DNA of 64,000 bases from Woeseiaceae bacterium (GTDB lineage: Bacteria; Pseudomonadota; Gammaproteobacteria; Steroidobacterales; Woeseiaceae), in contig JAJFKP010000010.1 of the NCBI GenBank assembly GCA_021773135.1, forward strand, positions 1 through 64,000. The letters are read 5' to 3'. Position 1 is the first letter of the stretch; the number at the start of each line of letters is the position of its first letter. Shown here in pieces: positions 33,746 to 42,867 of this stretch. The notes under the pieces were generated by a model. That model saw nothing but the letters and a program-made list of their open reading frames with translations. It did not search any database and was not told the DNA's origin. Both the position numbers and the translations under genes were made by a program.

Positions 33746-34675
33746 ATGCATAAACTACGCCTGACCCTGCTGGCCATATTGAGTACGCTGCCGTTGGCCG
33801 CATTCGCAGCGGTGTCAACCGATGATCTGCCCGGAAGCACTATCTGGTACCTGCACGCCGATCTTGATGCGATGCGCAATACAGAATCCGGAAGCTCGGT
33901 TTACGCCTGGTTCGCAGACGAAATCTTGGCGGAAGTCAGCGAAGAGTTTGGAATTGATATCAATGCAGAACTCGAATCGATAACCGCTTTTACCGACGCC
34001 GATTTCGGCACGGTTGTCGTTGTGGATGGACCGCTGAGCCAGAAGACCAAGGACAAACTGCTGCTATTCGTGTCGAGCGAGGAAGAAGTCGATCCGCGCG
34101 AGCATAAAGGCAGGCGCTATTTCCAGATGGGCGACCACCAAGCCGCCAGTAAGCGGCCGAATGAACCATTCGACGATCTGAGCGATGCCGCCTTTTTCAG
34201 CTTCGATCTTGATAACCGGGTCGTCATCACTGGCGATGAGATGCAAATGCAGGCGCTGCTGGATAATGGCGGCAAAATTACCGGCGGTGGCAGCCATGCA
34301 GGCGCAGTATTCGTGATTTCCGCTGACACCAGTTTTGTGCAGGCTGGATTACGAACCGACGAACTTACGGCTGGCGACAAAGATGACGGCTGGGAGTCCA
34401 ATATCCTGCGCAATACCAAACAAGCAGCCTTACTGGTGTCCGACGCATCCGGCATGATTGCCGTCGAGGCTCAGCTGGTGTCGACGGACCCGAAAATGGC
34501 CAACGCGATTGGCGGCATCATCAATGGCCTGATTGGCCTGCAGGCATTCAACGCCGAACTTGGCCCGGAAATTCAGGGATTGATCCGCAATACCAAAGTT
34601 CAGGTAAACGACAACATGCTATCGATCAATACCGTTATTGATCCGGACCTCCTGATATCGTTTCTGGACGATTGA
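33746..34675 (+). CDS. Exported protein of unknown function upstream of an ECF sigma factor
   Basis: 309 residues with a clear signal peptide (MHKLRLTLLAILSTLPLAAFA). The rest is soluble alpha-beta: STIWYLHADLDAMRNTESG at the start, VVVVDGPLSQKTKDKLLLFV, and a C-terminal ANAIGGIINGLIGLQAF segment. Its plan (strand-rich, repeated hydrophobic helices near the end) reminds me of DUF3352-like substrate-free periplasmic proteins, but I cannot name a family. It is 40 bases upstream of the sigma gene on the same strand and may be its regulated target or a signal protein. Confidence 0.7.
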   Translation: MHKLRLTLLAILSTLPLAAFAAVSTDDLPGSTIWYLHADLDAMRNTESGSSVYAWFADEILAEVSEEFGIDINAELESITAFTDADFGTVVVVDGPLSQKTKDKLLLFVSSEEEVDPREHKGRRYFQMGDHQAASKRPNEPFDDLSDAAFFSFDLDNRVVITGDEMQMQALLDNGGKITGGGSHAGAVFVISADTSFVQAGLRTDELTAGDKDDGWESNILRNTKQAALLVSDASGMIAVEAQLVSTDPKMANAIGGIINGLIGLQAFNAELGPEIQGLIRNTKVQVNDNMLSINTVIDPDLLISFLDD

Positions 34676-34714
34676 AGCTGGCGCGCGCATCACTTGTCGT
34701 CAGGGTCACAAAGC

Positions 34715-35266
34715 GTGTTAACTGATGAAGAGCTTGTGGAGGCGTCGCTCAATGGCAAAGCCACCGCGTTTGACGAACTTGTCGATCGTTACCAGGAGCG
34801 ACTGTTGCGATTCCTGCTAACTCAGTCCGCGAGTCATGCCGATGCTGAGGACGCCATTCAGGATACCTTTATCAACGCATACCGTTTTCTTGCCAGCTTC
34901 GACCCGCGCTGGCGATTCAGTACCTGGATATATCGAATTGCATTGCGAAACCTGGCGCGACAGAAGCGACCTGAATTCACCGCACCGGCAGATTCGCTCA
35001 TTGGCACGGACGACCCACTGCAGAATTGCATCAATGCTTCTGAACGCAACAATATCTGGGTAACCGCGAGGCAAATACTGTCCGACGACGCCTACGCAGC
35101 AATGTGGCTGCGTTACGTGGAAGACCAGTCCGTCCGGGAAATTTCGCGCGCCCTGGACAAGACCCAGTCGTGGACGAAAGTAACCTTGCTCAGAGGCAGG
35201 CGTCGGTTGAGCGATGAGCTTGCCGGGAATGCGTTACCCGCAGCACGGAGAGAAAGCTATGGATGA
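34715..35266 (+). CDS. ECF RNA polymerase sigma factor
   Basis: About 183 residues. Region 2 is plain: AFDELVDRYQERLLRFL, ASHADAEDAIQDTFINAYRFL and FSTWIYRIALRNLARQKR; region 4 has AAMWLRYVEDQSVREISRALDK followed by the recognition helix TQSWTKVTLLRGRRRL. I prefer the GTG at 34715, preceded by CAGGG; a TTG at 34694 is possible. Its stop overlaps the next gene by eight bases, the usual layout of an ECF factor with its anti-sigma. The regulon is unknown. Confidence 0.88.
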   Translation: MLTDEELVEASLNGKATAFDELVDRYQERLLRFLLTQSASHADAEDAIQDTFINAYRFLASFDPRWRFSTWIYRIALRNLARQKRPEFTAPADSLIGTDDPLQNCINASERNNIWVTARQILSDDAYAAMWLRYVEDQSVREISRALDKTQSWTKVTLLRGRRRLSDELAGNALPAARRESYG

Positions 35267-35681
35267 ATTTGAGAAACGTCTGAAACAGGATGCGGCTGCC
35301 GTGGAGGCCAGCGTGTCGCCACAGCTGCGAGGCCGTATTGACGCATCGTTACGTGGTACCGAACGGGCACACACAGCGGCAGTGGAGAAACGACCAGTTT
35401 CAAGGTTGTGGTGGGCGAGCAGCCTGACCGGACTTGCGGCAACGATTGCGATCATTGTGCTTGTGAACCTGGGGAGGGATGCGTCGGTGCCTGTCGAGGC
35501 GCCTGTTGCTGAGCTGCCCACGGTGCCTGACACAGGGCTGGATTTACCGATGATTCCAACGGATCTTGACCTGCAGTCGGCTGATTTTGCGGGTCCGTTG
35601 CAAGAAGAATTGCTAAAGCTCCAGGCTGATATAGAAAAGGCTCGTAACAGCGTTCGGGAAGATATCGATTTCACATTCTGA
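35259..35681 (+). CDS. Probable anti-sigma factor, single-pass membrane protein
   Basis: 140 residues from an ATG inside the sigma gene end, with CGGAGAG upstream. The N-terminal 47 residues are polar and helical (FEKRLKQDAAAVEASV), then one membrane helix at about 49-68 (WWASSLTGLAATIAIIVLV), then an acidic proline-rich periplasmic region and a final helix (LQEELLKLQADIEKARNSV). No zinc anti-sigma motif is seen. Coupled position, topology and size fit an anti-sigma factor that holds the sigma factor at the membrane. Confidence 0.7.
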   Translation: MDEFEKRLKQDAAAVEASVSPQLRGRIDASLRGTERAHTAAVEKRPVSRLWWASSLTGLAATIAIIVLVNLGRDASVPVEAPVAELPTVPDTGLDLPMIPTDLDLQSADFAGPLQEELLKLQADIEKARNSVREDIDFTF

Positions 35682-36060
35682 AGCGAGCCACCCGTTAGCG
35701 CGCCGCAATCAATTTCCCGCGTGTCCCTGAATTTTACGGCTCGAACGCAAACTCATTGATTTTCGTCAGCTTTTGGCAGCTGTTCAAAACACCATAGTTA
35801 CCGTCTTGGTGTGGAAATCGGCCTCCGAATCCACTATCCTGCGGACTGGTTCGACGGGTTAAGGTGACCCGGCAAGAGCCAATATAAAGTTCGCCGAACT
35901 GACAAGAGGCGACATCGCAAACAAATATTGCGGGAATGCCGCGGGGGATTCACCTTTAGTAATTCATACGAAAAAACGCGTACTGGTCTATCCAGGATCG
36001 TCGGTGCACCCGCAACCGCACTACTCATTCGCAGCAAAATGAAATAAGGATGCAATAGGT
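35682..36060 (+). promoter_or_regulatory. Upstream region of the cytochrome oxidase operon
   Basis: 379 bases without a gene. It contains an exact inverted repeat AGTTCG-C-CGAACT at 35888-35900, partly overlapping TATAAA at 35883-35888, which could be a promoter -10 box with an operator. The start of the first oxidase gene is preceded by AAGGATG. No terminator for the sigma operon is obvious. Confidence 0.4.
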
Positions 36061-37413
36061 ATGCCTATGGCAATTGTACTTATCCTCTTGGTTGTCGGTA
36101 CTTTGCTCTTCCACTTTTTGAGCCCCTGGACGTTTACGCCGTTGGCGTCGACGTGGGTTCAGATTGATGAAACGATCAATATCACCTTCTGGGTCACCGG
36201 TTTCGTCTTTGTCGCCGTAAACCTGTTCATGGCCTATGCCGTAATCAAGTACCGTGCCAAAAAAGGCTCTCGGGCAACTTATGATCCGGAAAACAAGAAG
36301 CTCGAAACTTGGCTGACCGTCCTGACCACGGTCGGCGTAGCCGCTATGCTGACACCGGGACTTTTTGTATGGGGTGATTTCGTAACGGTGCCCGAGGATG
36401 CGCACGAAATTGAGGCCATCGGGCAGCAGTGGCACTGGACCTATCGCCTGCCGGGCGACGACGGACAGTTTGGCAACGTCGATCCCAAGCACATAACGCA
36501 TGAAAATCCGTTCGGCATGGACCCGGCCGACCCGCTCGGCCGCGACGATGTGCTGGTATATAACCCCGAAGTACACATACCGGTAAACGTTCCTGTCAAG
36601 GTCAATTTACGATCGAAAGACGTCTTGCACGATTTTGCGGTGGCTCAGTTCCGGGTCAAGATGGACCTCGTGCCTGGCATGGAAACTTTCCTTTGGTTCG
36701 AGCCAACGATAGTGGGCAGTTATGAAGTGCTCTGCGAAGAACTTTGCGGCATTGCGCACCATACGATGCGCGGCGCGGTGGTGGTTGATGAGCAGGCGGA
36801 TTTCGACGCCTGGCTGGATGCGCAACCCACGTTCGCCGAAACGCAGCAGAGCTCGGCAGGCAATGCGGCCCTCGGCGCTGCACAGTACGCCGTCTGTGCT
36901 GCCTGTCACGGCCAGCAGGGAGAAGGTCTGCAGGCACTGAATGCGCCGAAGATTGCGGGCCAGGAGCCCTGGTATCTGCGCAGACAGCTGGAGAACTACA
37001 AGGCGGGATTGCGCGGTGCACATGACGATGACATCTACGGCAAACAGATGGCGCCGATGGCGGCGACGCTGGTTGACGCTGCCGCGATCGACAACGTGAT
37101 CGCACATATCCAGACGTTTCCCGATAACCCGGCGCCCACTACGATCGATGGCGATGTCGGCAACGGACAACGAATTTACAACGTTTGCGCCTACTGTCAC
37201 GGCAAAGATGCGGAAGGCATCCAGGCGATCAATGCTCCGCGCATGGCCGGCATGACGGACTGGTACCTCGCGAACCAGCTGCGAAATTTTAATGCTGGCA
37301 TTCGTGGCGAACATCCGCAGGATTTTTACGGCAAGCAAATGGGCTTCATGGGACGAACGTTGCACGACGAAAAAGCCGTAACCGACGTGATCGCCTACAT
37401 AAACACACTCTAG
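36061..37413 (+). CDS. coxB: Cytochrome c oxidase subunit II fused to two cytochrome c domains
   Basis: 450 residues. Two membrane helices (about 3-22 and 43-66, with a further hydrophobic stretch near 93-108) lead to the periplasmic copper domain; the CuA ligands are in CEELCGIAHHTM, with an earlier histidine in KDVLHDFAV. Two class I cytochrome c domains follow, each with one heme site (CAACH near residue 280 and CAYCH near 378) and distal methionines. Standard subunit II ends after CuA; single c fusions make caa3 oxidases, and two are less usual. The gene starts the oxidase operon. The two domains resemble each other and probably arose by duplication. Confidence 0.93.
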   Translation: MPMAIVLILLVVGTLLFHFLSPWTFTPLASTWVQIDETINITFWVTGFVFVAVNLFMAYAVIKYRAKKGSRATYDPENKKLETWLTVLTTVGVAAMLTPGLFVWGDFVTVPEDAHEIEAIGQQWHWTYRLPGDDGQFGNVDPKHITHENPFGMDPADPLGRDDVLVYNPEVHIPVNVPVKVNLRSKDVLHDFAVAQFRVKMDLVPGMETFLWFEPTIVGSYEVLCEELCGIAHHTMRGAVVVDEQADFDAWLDAQPTFAETQQSSAGNAALGAAQYAVCAACHGQQGEGLQALNAPKIAGQEPWYLRRQLENYKAGLRGAHDDDIYGKQMAPMAATLVDAAAIDNVIAHIQTFPDNPAPTTIDGDVGNGQRIYNVCAYCHGKDAEGIQAINAPRMAGMTDWYLANQLRNFNAGIRGEHPQDFYGKQMGFMGRTLHDEKAVTDVIAYINTL

Positions 37414-37478
37414 TTCAGCACGCGTAACGAGATTGTAATGATGCAATTGAACTTAAAGACAGCACTGAGGAAATCTTG

Positions 37479-39245
37479 ATGGCATACGTATCAATAGCCG
37501 ATCGTGACCACGAAATTGAGCACCACGACGATCCGCAAACATTCGTCGCGAAATACGTCTGGAGTCAGGACCATAAAGTCATCGCGATTCAATACGGGGG
37601 GCTGGCCATTCTTATTGGCCTGTTCGGCATGGTGTTGTCGAGTATGTTCCGACTGCAGCTCGGCTTTCCAGACACTTTTGATTTCATCAATCCCGAAAAC
37701 TATTACCAGTTTGTCACTCTGCACGGCATGATCATGGTGGTCTACCTGCTGACTGCGCTATTCCTCGGTGGATTTGGCAATTACCTGATCCCGCTGCAGG
37801 TCGGCTCGCGTGACATGGTTTTCCCCTTCATGAACATGCTCAGTGTCTGGGTTTATGCACTGTCGGTGGTAATCCTGATGGCCAGCTTCTTCGTGCCGGG
37901 TGGTGCAACCGGGGCCGGGTGGACGTTATATCCGCCGCAGGCAATCTCCCCCGGCACGCCGGGTGTGGACCTGGGCATTGTTCTGATGCTCGTGTCCCTC
38001 GCGGTGTTTATCGTCGCCTTCACGATGGGTGGACTGAACTACGTAACGACCGTACTCCAGGCACGCTGCCGCGGCATGACCCTAATGCGTATGCCGCTGT
38101 CCGTCTGGGGCATCTTCATGGCTACCATTCTCGGTTTGCTGGCATTCCCTGCGCTGCTGGTTAGCGCCATCATGATGTTGCTGGACAAGTTGATTGGTAC
38201 CAGTTTCTTTATGCCGGCGATGATGGCAGCCGGTGAAGTCACCGAATATGGCGGTGGCAGTCCGGTCTTGTTTCAGCACCTGTTCTGGTTTTTCGGTCAC
38301 CCTGAAGTGTATATCGTAGCGCTGCCTGCTTTTGGCATCGTGTCCGATCTCCTGTCGGTTCACGCACGAAAAAACATTTTCGGGTATCGCATGATGGTCT
38401 GGGCGATTCTCGCGATTGGCGGCCTGAGTTTCATCGTCTGGGCGCACCATATGTACGTCAGTGGCATGAACCCTTATTTCGGCTTCTTCTTCGCCACGAC
38501 GACGCTGATTATCGCCGTACCAACGGCCCTCAAGGTTTACAACTGGGTGCTGACGCTGTGGCAGGGAAACATTCACCTGCGGGTGCCAATGCTATTTGCC
38601 ATCGGCTTCATATTCACCTTTACCCATGGTGGCCTGACGGGGCTCTTCCTCGGCAATGTAACGATCGACCTGCCGCTTTCTGATACCTACTTCGTGGTGG
38701 CGCATTTCCACATGGTGATGGGCGTTTCACCGGTCCTTGTGGTGTTTGGCGCGATATATCACTGGTACCCGAAGATGACCGGTCGCATGTACAACGAGAC
38801 GCTCGGCAAATGGCATTTTTGGTTAACGTTCCTTGGTACATATTCACTGTATCTGCCGATGCACTACATTGGATTCCTGGGTGTGCCGCGTCGCTATTTC
38901 GCCATGGGCAACACCGACTTCATGCCCGACTCGGCAATTACGCTCAATACAAGCATGACGATTTCGGCGCTGATCATCGCCGCGACACAGCTGATATTCC
39001 TGTACAACATTATCGTCAGCCTCAAAAAAGGGGAGAAGGCTGGTGGCAATCCGTGGAAAGCGACGTCGCTTGAGTGGCTCACACCGGATACGCCGCCGAA
39101 GCACGGCAACTGGGGGCACGATCTGCCGGTCGTCCATCGCTGGGCTTATGACTACGCGGTGCCTGGTGCGCCCGACGACTATACGCCGCAAACCGTGCCC
39201 GCAGATGAAGTGCCTGTCGGTCGCGATCACGGCGTTGATCACTAG
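37479..39245 (+). CDS. ctaD: Cytochrome c oxidase subunit I
   Basis: 588 residues, twelve or more membrane helices. The metal ligands are all visible: histidine in VTLHGMIMV for heme a, FFGHPEVYIVALPAFG with the CuB histidine cross-linked to tyrosine, WAHHMYVSG for the other CuB histidines, and VVAHFHMVMG for hemes a3 and a. This is the catalytic subunit reducing oxygen to water while pumping protons. The start at the ATG at 37479 follows GAGG. It lies 65 bases after subunit II in the same operon. Confidence 0.95.
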   Translation: MAYVSIADRDHEIEHHDDPQTFVAKYVWSQDHKVIAIQYGGLAILIGLFGMVLSSMFRLQLGFPDTFDFINPENYYQFVTLHGMIMVVYLLTALFLGGFGNYLIPLQVGSRDMVFPFMNMLSVWVYALSVVILMASFFVPGGATGAGWTLYPPQAISPGTPGVDLGIVLMLVSLAVFIVAFTMGGLNYVTTVLQARCRGMTLMRMPLSVWGIFMATILGLLAFPALLVSAIMMLLDKLIGTSFFMPAMMAAGEVTEYGGGSPVLFQHLFWFFGHPEVYIVALPAFGIVSDLLSVHARKNIFGYRMMVWAILAIGGLSFIVWAHHMYVSGMNPYFGFFFATTTLIIAVPTALKVYNWVLTLWQGNIHLRVPMLFAIGFIFTFTHGGLTGLFLGNVTIDLPLSDTYFVVAHFHMVMGVSPVLVVFGAIYHWYPKMTGRMYNETLGKWHFWLTFLGTYSLYLPMHYIGFLGVPRRYFAMGNTDFMPDSAITLNTSMTISALIIAATQLIFLYNIIVSLKKGEKAGGNPWKATSLEWLTPDTPPKHGNWGHDLPVVHRWAYDYAVPGAPDDYTPQTVPADEVPVGRDHGVDH

Positions 39246-39256
39246 GTGCTAACGAT

Positions 39257-39919
39257 ATGTATATAACGCTCATTCTGCTGGGCGTCATTATGGCCACCAT
39301 CATTTGGTGGCTATTGAGACAGACGCTCAGTACCCAGCCATGGGTTTCCGCAGCCGCGGATGATGCCGTTTCGGGAACGTCGCTTGACGTCAACCGAAAA
39401 GCGGTCGGCCTTATGACATTCCTGGCCGTGGCGACGTCCGTTTTCGGCCTCTTCATCAGCGCGTACACGATTCGCATGGAAGAGCCGGACTGGCGACCGC
39501 TGTCAGAACCGACCCTGCTATGGGCGAACACGATCATGCTGGTGTTGGCGAGTATTGTTTATCACTGGACTCGCAACGCAGCCGTAAAGGGCATCGAGGA
39601 GCGCATCAAACCGGGGCTCACCGTCGCTGGAGCACTGACAATCCTGTTTCTGCTCGGCCAGATTGTGGCCTGGCAGCAACTTAGTGCGGCCGGATTCTAT
39701 GTTGCGAATAATCCCGCCAATGGCTTTTTCTATCTCCTGACGGCGGTACACGGATTGCACATGCTCGGTGGGCTGTGGGTGTGGGCCAGATCTACAATGA
39801 AGGTATGGACCGGCGCGGGATCAGACAGCGTCCGGCTAAGCATCGAATTGTGCACCGTCTACTGGCACTTCCTGTTGCTGGTCTGGATTGTTTTGTTTGG
39901 CATGCTGTTATCTACCTAA
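39257..39919 (+). CDS. Cytochrome oxidase subunit III-like protein (first copy)
   Basis: 220 residues with about six hydrophobic helices. The last two match subunit III: TAVHGLHMLGGLWVWARS and TVYWHFLLLVWIVLFGMLL. The N-terminal part, VMATIIWWLLRQTL, is unlike standard subunit III and is followed by a soluble stretch of 30 residues. It is encoded directly between subunit I and a second subunit III. It is either an extra subunit III or a structural subunit of this oxidase subtype. Confidence 0.78.
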   Translation: MYITLILLGVIMATIIWWLLRQTLSTQPWVSAAADDAVSGTSLDVNRKAVGLMTFLAVATSVFGLFISAYTIRMEEPDWRPLSEPTLLWANTIMLVLASIVYHWTRNAAVKGIEERIKPGLTVAGALTILFLLGQIVAWQQLSAAGFYVANNPANGFFYLLTAVHGLHMLGGLWVWARSTMKVWTGAGSDSVRLSIELCTVYWHFLLLVWIVLFGMLLST

Positions 39920-39934
39920 GAAGGAAAGCGATTT

Positions 39935-40624
39935 ATGTCAGAAGCTGCGGTAACTAGCTCCGGAGACGTGTTGCCCGACGGCACCAAAGGTTTCGTCGAG
40001 GATTTCTCTGCGGATAAACAGGCGTTCCAGGTTCCCTGGGGCAAGGCCATGATGTGGATCTTCCTCCTGAGCGATACCTTCATTTTCAGCATCTTCCTGG
40101 TGTCGTACATGAAGGTGCGCATGTCGACGACAGATCCCTGGCCTAATCCCAGCATAGTGTTCGGGCTGGAAGTGGGTGGTGTCAGCGTACCGCTGCTGCT
40201 TATCGCGATCATGACTTTCATCCTGATCACGTCTTCGGGCACGATGGCGCTCGCGGTCAACATGGGCTATCGCAAGGACAAAAAGAAAACCTTCTGGCTG
40301 ATGGTGGCGACGGCAGCCCTCGGCGCTTCATTTGTCGGCATGCAGGCCTTCGAGTGGACCAAGCTGATCTCGGAAGGCGTTCGTCCCTGGGGCAATCCAT
40401 TCGGTGCCGCCCAGTTCGGTTCGAGTTTCTTCATGATAACCGGCTTCCACGGCATGCACGTGTCAGCCGGCGTGATCTACCTGCTTGTGGTTGCGAATCG
40501 GGTGAGAACGGGATTCTACGAGCGGCGTGGCAACAACTACGAGATCGTTGAGGTCGCAGGACTGTACTGGCACTTTGTCGACCTCGTGTGGGTCTTTATT
40601 TTCGCATTATTCTATCTTTGGTAA
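39935..40624 (+). CDS. Cytochrome oxidase subunit III (second copy)
   Basis: 229 residues, five membrane helices in the second to last parts. MIWFLL-like opening MMWIFLLSDTFIFSIFLVSY, then FFMITGFHGMHVSAGVIYLL and LYWHFVDLVWVFIFALFYL are standard subunit III motifs. It starts 16 bases after the first copy with AAGGAAAG upstream. Subunit III stabilises turnover of subunit I and guides proton uptake. Having two adjacent, diverged copies is the notable point. Confidence 0.85.
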   Translation: MSEAAVTSSGDVLPDGTKGFVEDFSADKQAFQVPWGKAMMWIFLLSDTFIFSIFLVSYMKVRMSTTDPWPNPSIVFGLEVGGVSVPLLLIAIMTFILITSSGTMALAVNMGYRKDKKKTFWLMVATAALGASFVGMQAFEWTKLISEGVRPWGNPFGAAQFGSSFFMITGFHGMHVSAGVIYLLVVANRVRTGFYERRGNNYEIVEVAGLYWHFVDLVWVFIFALFYLW

Positions 40625-40639
40625 GGGAGTCTCAAGCGC

Positions 40640-40984
40640 ATGGCAAGTGAAGAAGGACAACAGCATCCGCTGAGGATTTACTGGATTATGTGGATCGCTC
40701 TGTTCATTTTGAGCGGGTTCTCCTACTGGACCGACTTCTGGCCCGACGGAGCGTTGCGGCAGACCGCCATACTGACGTTGATGTTCATGAAGGCCGGCGG
40801 CATCGTCTGGATATTCATGCACATGGGATGGGAGCGGCTGGCACTTAAACTCGCGATTTTAGTGCCGCCGGTATTTATTGGCGTGCTGATCTGGCTGATG
40901 GCAATTGAAGCGGACTACACCTTCCTGACACGCATAGAATTCTTCGGCGAAAGCACGATGGAGCCACAAACGCCGCATCACTGA
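40640..40984 (+). CDS. Cytochrome oxidase subunit IV
   Basis: 114 residues, three hydrophobic helices (about 13-28, 46-67, 76-96), with MKAGGIVWIFMHMGWE in the middle, the motif of bacterial subunit IV (CyoD/CoxD type). It closes the operon sixteen bases after the second subunit III, and a terminator follows within 30 bases of its stop. No heme A synthase or Cox11 gene is in this cluster, so assembly factors must lie elsewhere. Confidence 0.85.
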   Translation: MASEEGQQHPLRIYWIMWIALFILSGFSYWTDFWPDGALRQTAILTLMFMKAGGIVWIFMHMGWERLALKLAILVPPVFIGVLIWLMAIEADYTFLTRIEFFGESTMEPQTPHH

Positions 40985-41009
40985 ACGGTTTTACTAGAAG
41001 ACATACCGG

Positions 41010-41037
41010 AAAGGGATCCGCCAGGATCCCTTTTTTT
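41010..41037 (+). terminator. Intrinsic terminator of the oxidase operon
   Basis: AAGGGATCC and its inverse flank a four-base loop (GCCA) and lead directly into TTTTTTT. It is 26 bases after the subunit IV stop and before deoB. Confidence 0.92.
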
Positions 41038-41089
41038 ATGGTTCGAGGTACACTGACTGATCTGATTGGTACAACGGGCAGAGAGGAAC

Positions 41090-42292
41090 GTGGGCAGAGC
41101 AATTATCCTGGTGCTGGATTCGTTCGGTATCGGTGCAACGGCCGATGCCGATCGTTTCGGAGATGTGGGTGCTGACACGCTTGGAAGCATCGCCCGTGTG
41201 CGGGCGGCTGGCGCGGACGGACCGCTACAATTGCCAAATTTGTCCCAACTTGGCCTGATGCACGCTGCGGCCGAAAGCACCGGTTCGTTTCCGGCAGGCA
41301 GCGATAGTGAGGTGAAGATCACCGGCGCGTACGGATACGCCGCAGAGCTTTCCAGTGGCAAAGATACGCCGAGTGGCCACTGGGAGATCGCCGGCGTGCC
41401 GGTCTTGTTCGACTGGGGATATTTCACGGCCAGGGAAAACACTTTTCCGCCGGAACTGTTACAAAAGCTTGTCGAACGGGCGAATCTGCCCGGTGTTCTC
41501 GGCAACTGCCACGCTTCCGGCACCACGATCATCGCCGAGCTTGGCGAAGAGCACATGGAGAGCGGTAAGCCCATTGTTTATACGTCAGCTGACAGCGTTT
41601 TCCAGGTCGCCTGCCATGAAGAGACCTTCGGTCTGGAACGGCTCTACAGTCTTTGTGATGTCGCCAGGGAACTCGTCGATGAATATGACATCGGACGAGT
41701 GATTGCACGTCCTTTCGTTGGGTCAAACGCCAGTGACTTTAAGCGTACCGGCAATCGGCGCGATCTGACGACACCCCCTCCGTCACCAACCTTGTTGGAC
41801 AAACTGGTTGAACAGGGCGGCGAGGTGATTAGCGTAGGAAAGATTGCTGATATTTATGCGCACCAGGGGATTACAAAAAAGATCAAAGCCACTGGCAACG
41901 CCGCGTTGTTCGACGCCACGCTGCAGGCCATGGAGTCAGCGCCGGACCGATCCATTGTTTTCACCAATTTCGTCGACTTTGACATGCTTTACGGACATCG
42001 ACGTGATGTAGATGGGTATGCGAACGCACTGGAGTACTTCGATGGGCGTCTGCCCGAGTTGACGGCACGCCTCAACGACGATGACATCCTGATCCTCTGT
42101 GCTGATCATGGCTGTGATCCTACCTGGGAAGGCTCCGATCACACCCGGGAACACATTCCGGTTCTTGCGTTTGGTCACCGTGTTTCCCCGGGATCGATTG
42201 GCAAAAGGGAGACGTTCGCAGATATCGGACAATCTCTCGCAGAATTCTTCGATTTACCTGCTATGAACTACGGCACAAGTTTTCTCAACTGA
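41090..42292 (+). CDS. deoB: Phosphopentomutase
   Basis: 400 residues. It is an alkaline-phosphatase superfamily enzyme with manganese ligands in [11 protein letters not shown] near the N-terminus and in [20 protein letters not shown] near residue 345; [19 protein letters not shown] and [10 protein letters not shown] are typical of DeoB. It interconverts (deoxy)ribose 1- and 5-phosphates, so it links nucleoside phosphorolysis to central metabolism. I take the GTG at 41090 (GRAIILVLD) with GAGAGG just before; an in-frame start at 41066 is possible. It is alone here, about 6.7 kb from deoA. Confidence 0.93.
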   Translation: MGRAIILVLDSFGIGATADADRFGDVGADTLGSIARVRAAGADGPLQLPNLSQLGLMHAAAESTGSFPAGSDSEVKITGAYGYAAELSSGKDTPSGHWEIAGVPVLFDWGYFTARENTFPPELLQKLVERANLPGVLGNCHASGTTIIAELGEEHMESGKPIVYTSADSVFQVACHEETFGLERLYSLCDVARELVDEYDIGRVIARPFVGSNASDFKRTGNRRDLTTPPPSPTLLDKLVEQGGEVISVGKIADIYAHQGITKKIKATGNAALFDATLQAMESAPDRSIVFTNFVDFDMLYGHRRDVDGYANALEYFDGRLPELTARLNDDDILILCADHGCDPTWEGSDHTREHIPVLAFGHRVSPGSIGKRETFADIGQSLAEFFDLPAMNYGTSFLN

Positions 42293-42409
42293 GCGCTGTC
42301 TTGTCGCCGGGATCTTAACCCGCAAGATCAGGCCAGCTGTTATCCTCAGTGTCGTTCCTGTCAGGCCGTCTACAGGATCGCGCGATTTCTCATCGATTCT
42401 TGCCGGGCT

Positions 42410-42604
42410 TTATTCCTGGTTCTCCGGACTGCGGGAAACCGTTGACGCGCCGGAGTTATGCGAGTCGCCTTCGCGATCCGCGATCTTTTTCCTGATTATT
42501 TCGAGTTTACGTTCATGGTGACGTTTCTCGGCGGGTACGACGACGAAAAGCCAGATTGCAACGAATGCAGCCAGTATGAGTATTGCGATATAGACGATGT
42601 TCAC
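42410..42604 (-). CDS. Small single-helix membrane protein
   Basis: 64 residues from a GTG with AAGG upstream. An N-terminal membrane helix (VYIAILILAAFVAIWLFVVV) is followed by a charged, helical tail (EKRHHERKLEIIRKKIADRE) that faces the cytoplasm. I recognise no family. It follows the 80-residue membrane protein by 20 bases on the same strand and probably belongs to the same short operon. Confidence 0.6.
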   Translation of the reverse strand: MNIVYIAILILAAFVAIWLFVVVPAEKRHHERKLEIIRKKIADREGDSHNSGASTVSRSPENQE

Positions 42605-42624
42605 GTTCTTGTTACCTTATGCTT

Positions 42625-42867
42625 TTATTCATTATTCCCTGCACCGAAACGTCGTTCGATGCTGCAAACCAGGTCGTTCATGGCTGGAATCAGAAAGACG
42701 AAAAAGGCGGATGCGATCACCAGCATTGACGTCGGAATGCCGGTTTTCTGTTTAATGATATAGGCAATTCCCGCCATCCAGATGGCAAGCAGAATGGCGG
42801 ACACGCGCCAGTCGCGTTTTAGGTCGCCGCCTTCAATTTCCGGACTCTCGCTCTCGGGCATCGTCAC
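42625..42867 (-). CDS. Small two-helix membrane protein
   Basis: 80 residues; two hydrophobic helices (about 22-39 and 47-63) joined by a short loop with KQKTGIP. Its GTG overlaps the stop of the VOC gene in a GTGA arrangement, so translation is coupled. An ATG six bases later is the alternative. No family is recognised. The order VOC, two-helix protein, one-helix protein suggests a shared but unknown function. Confidence 0.6.
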   Translation of the reverse strand: MTMPESESPEIEGGDLKRDWRVSAILLAIWMAGIAYIIKQKTGIPTSMLVIASAFFVFLIPAMNDLVCSIERRFGAGNNE

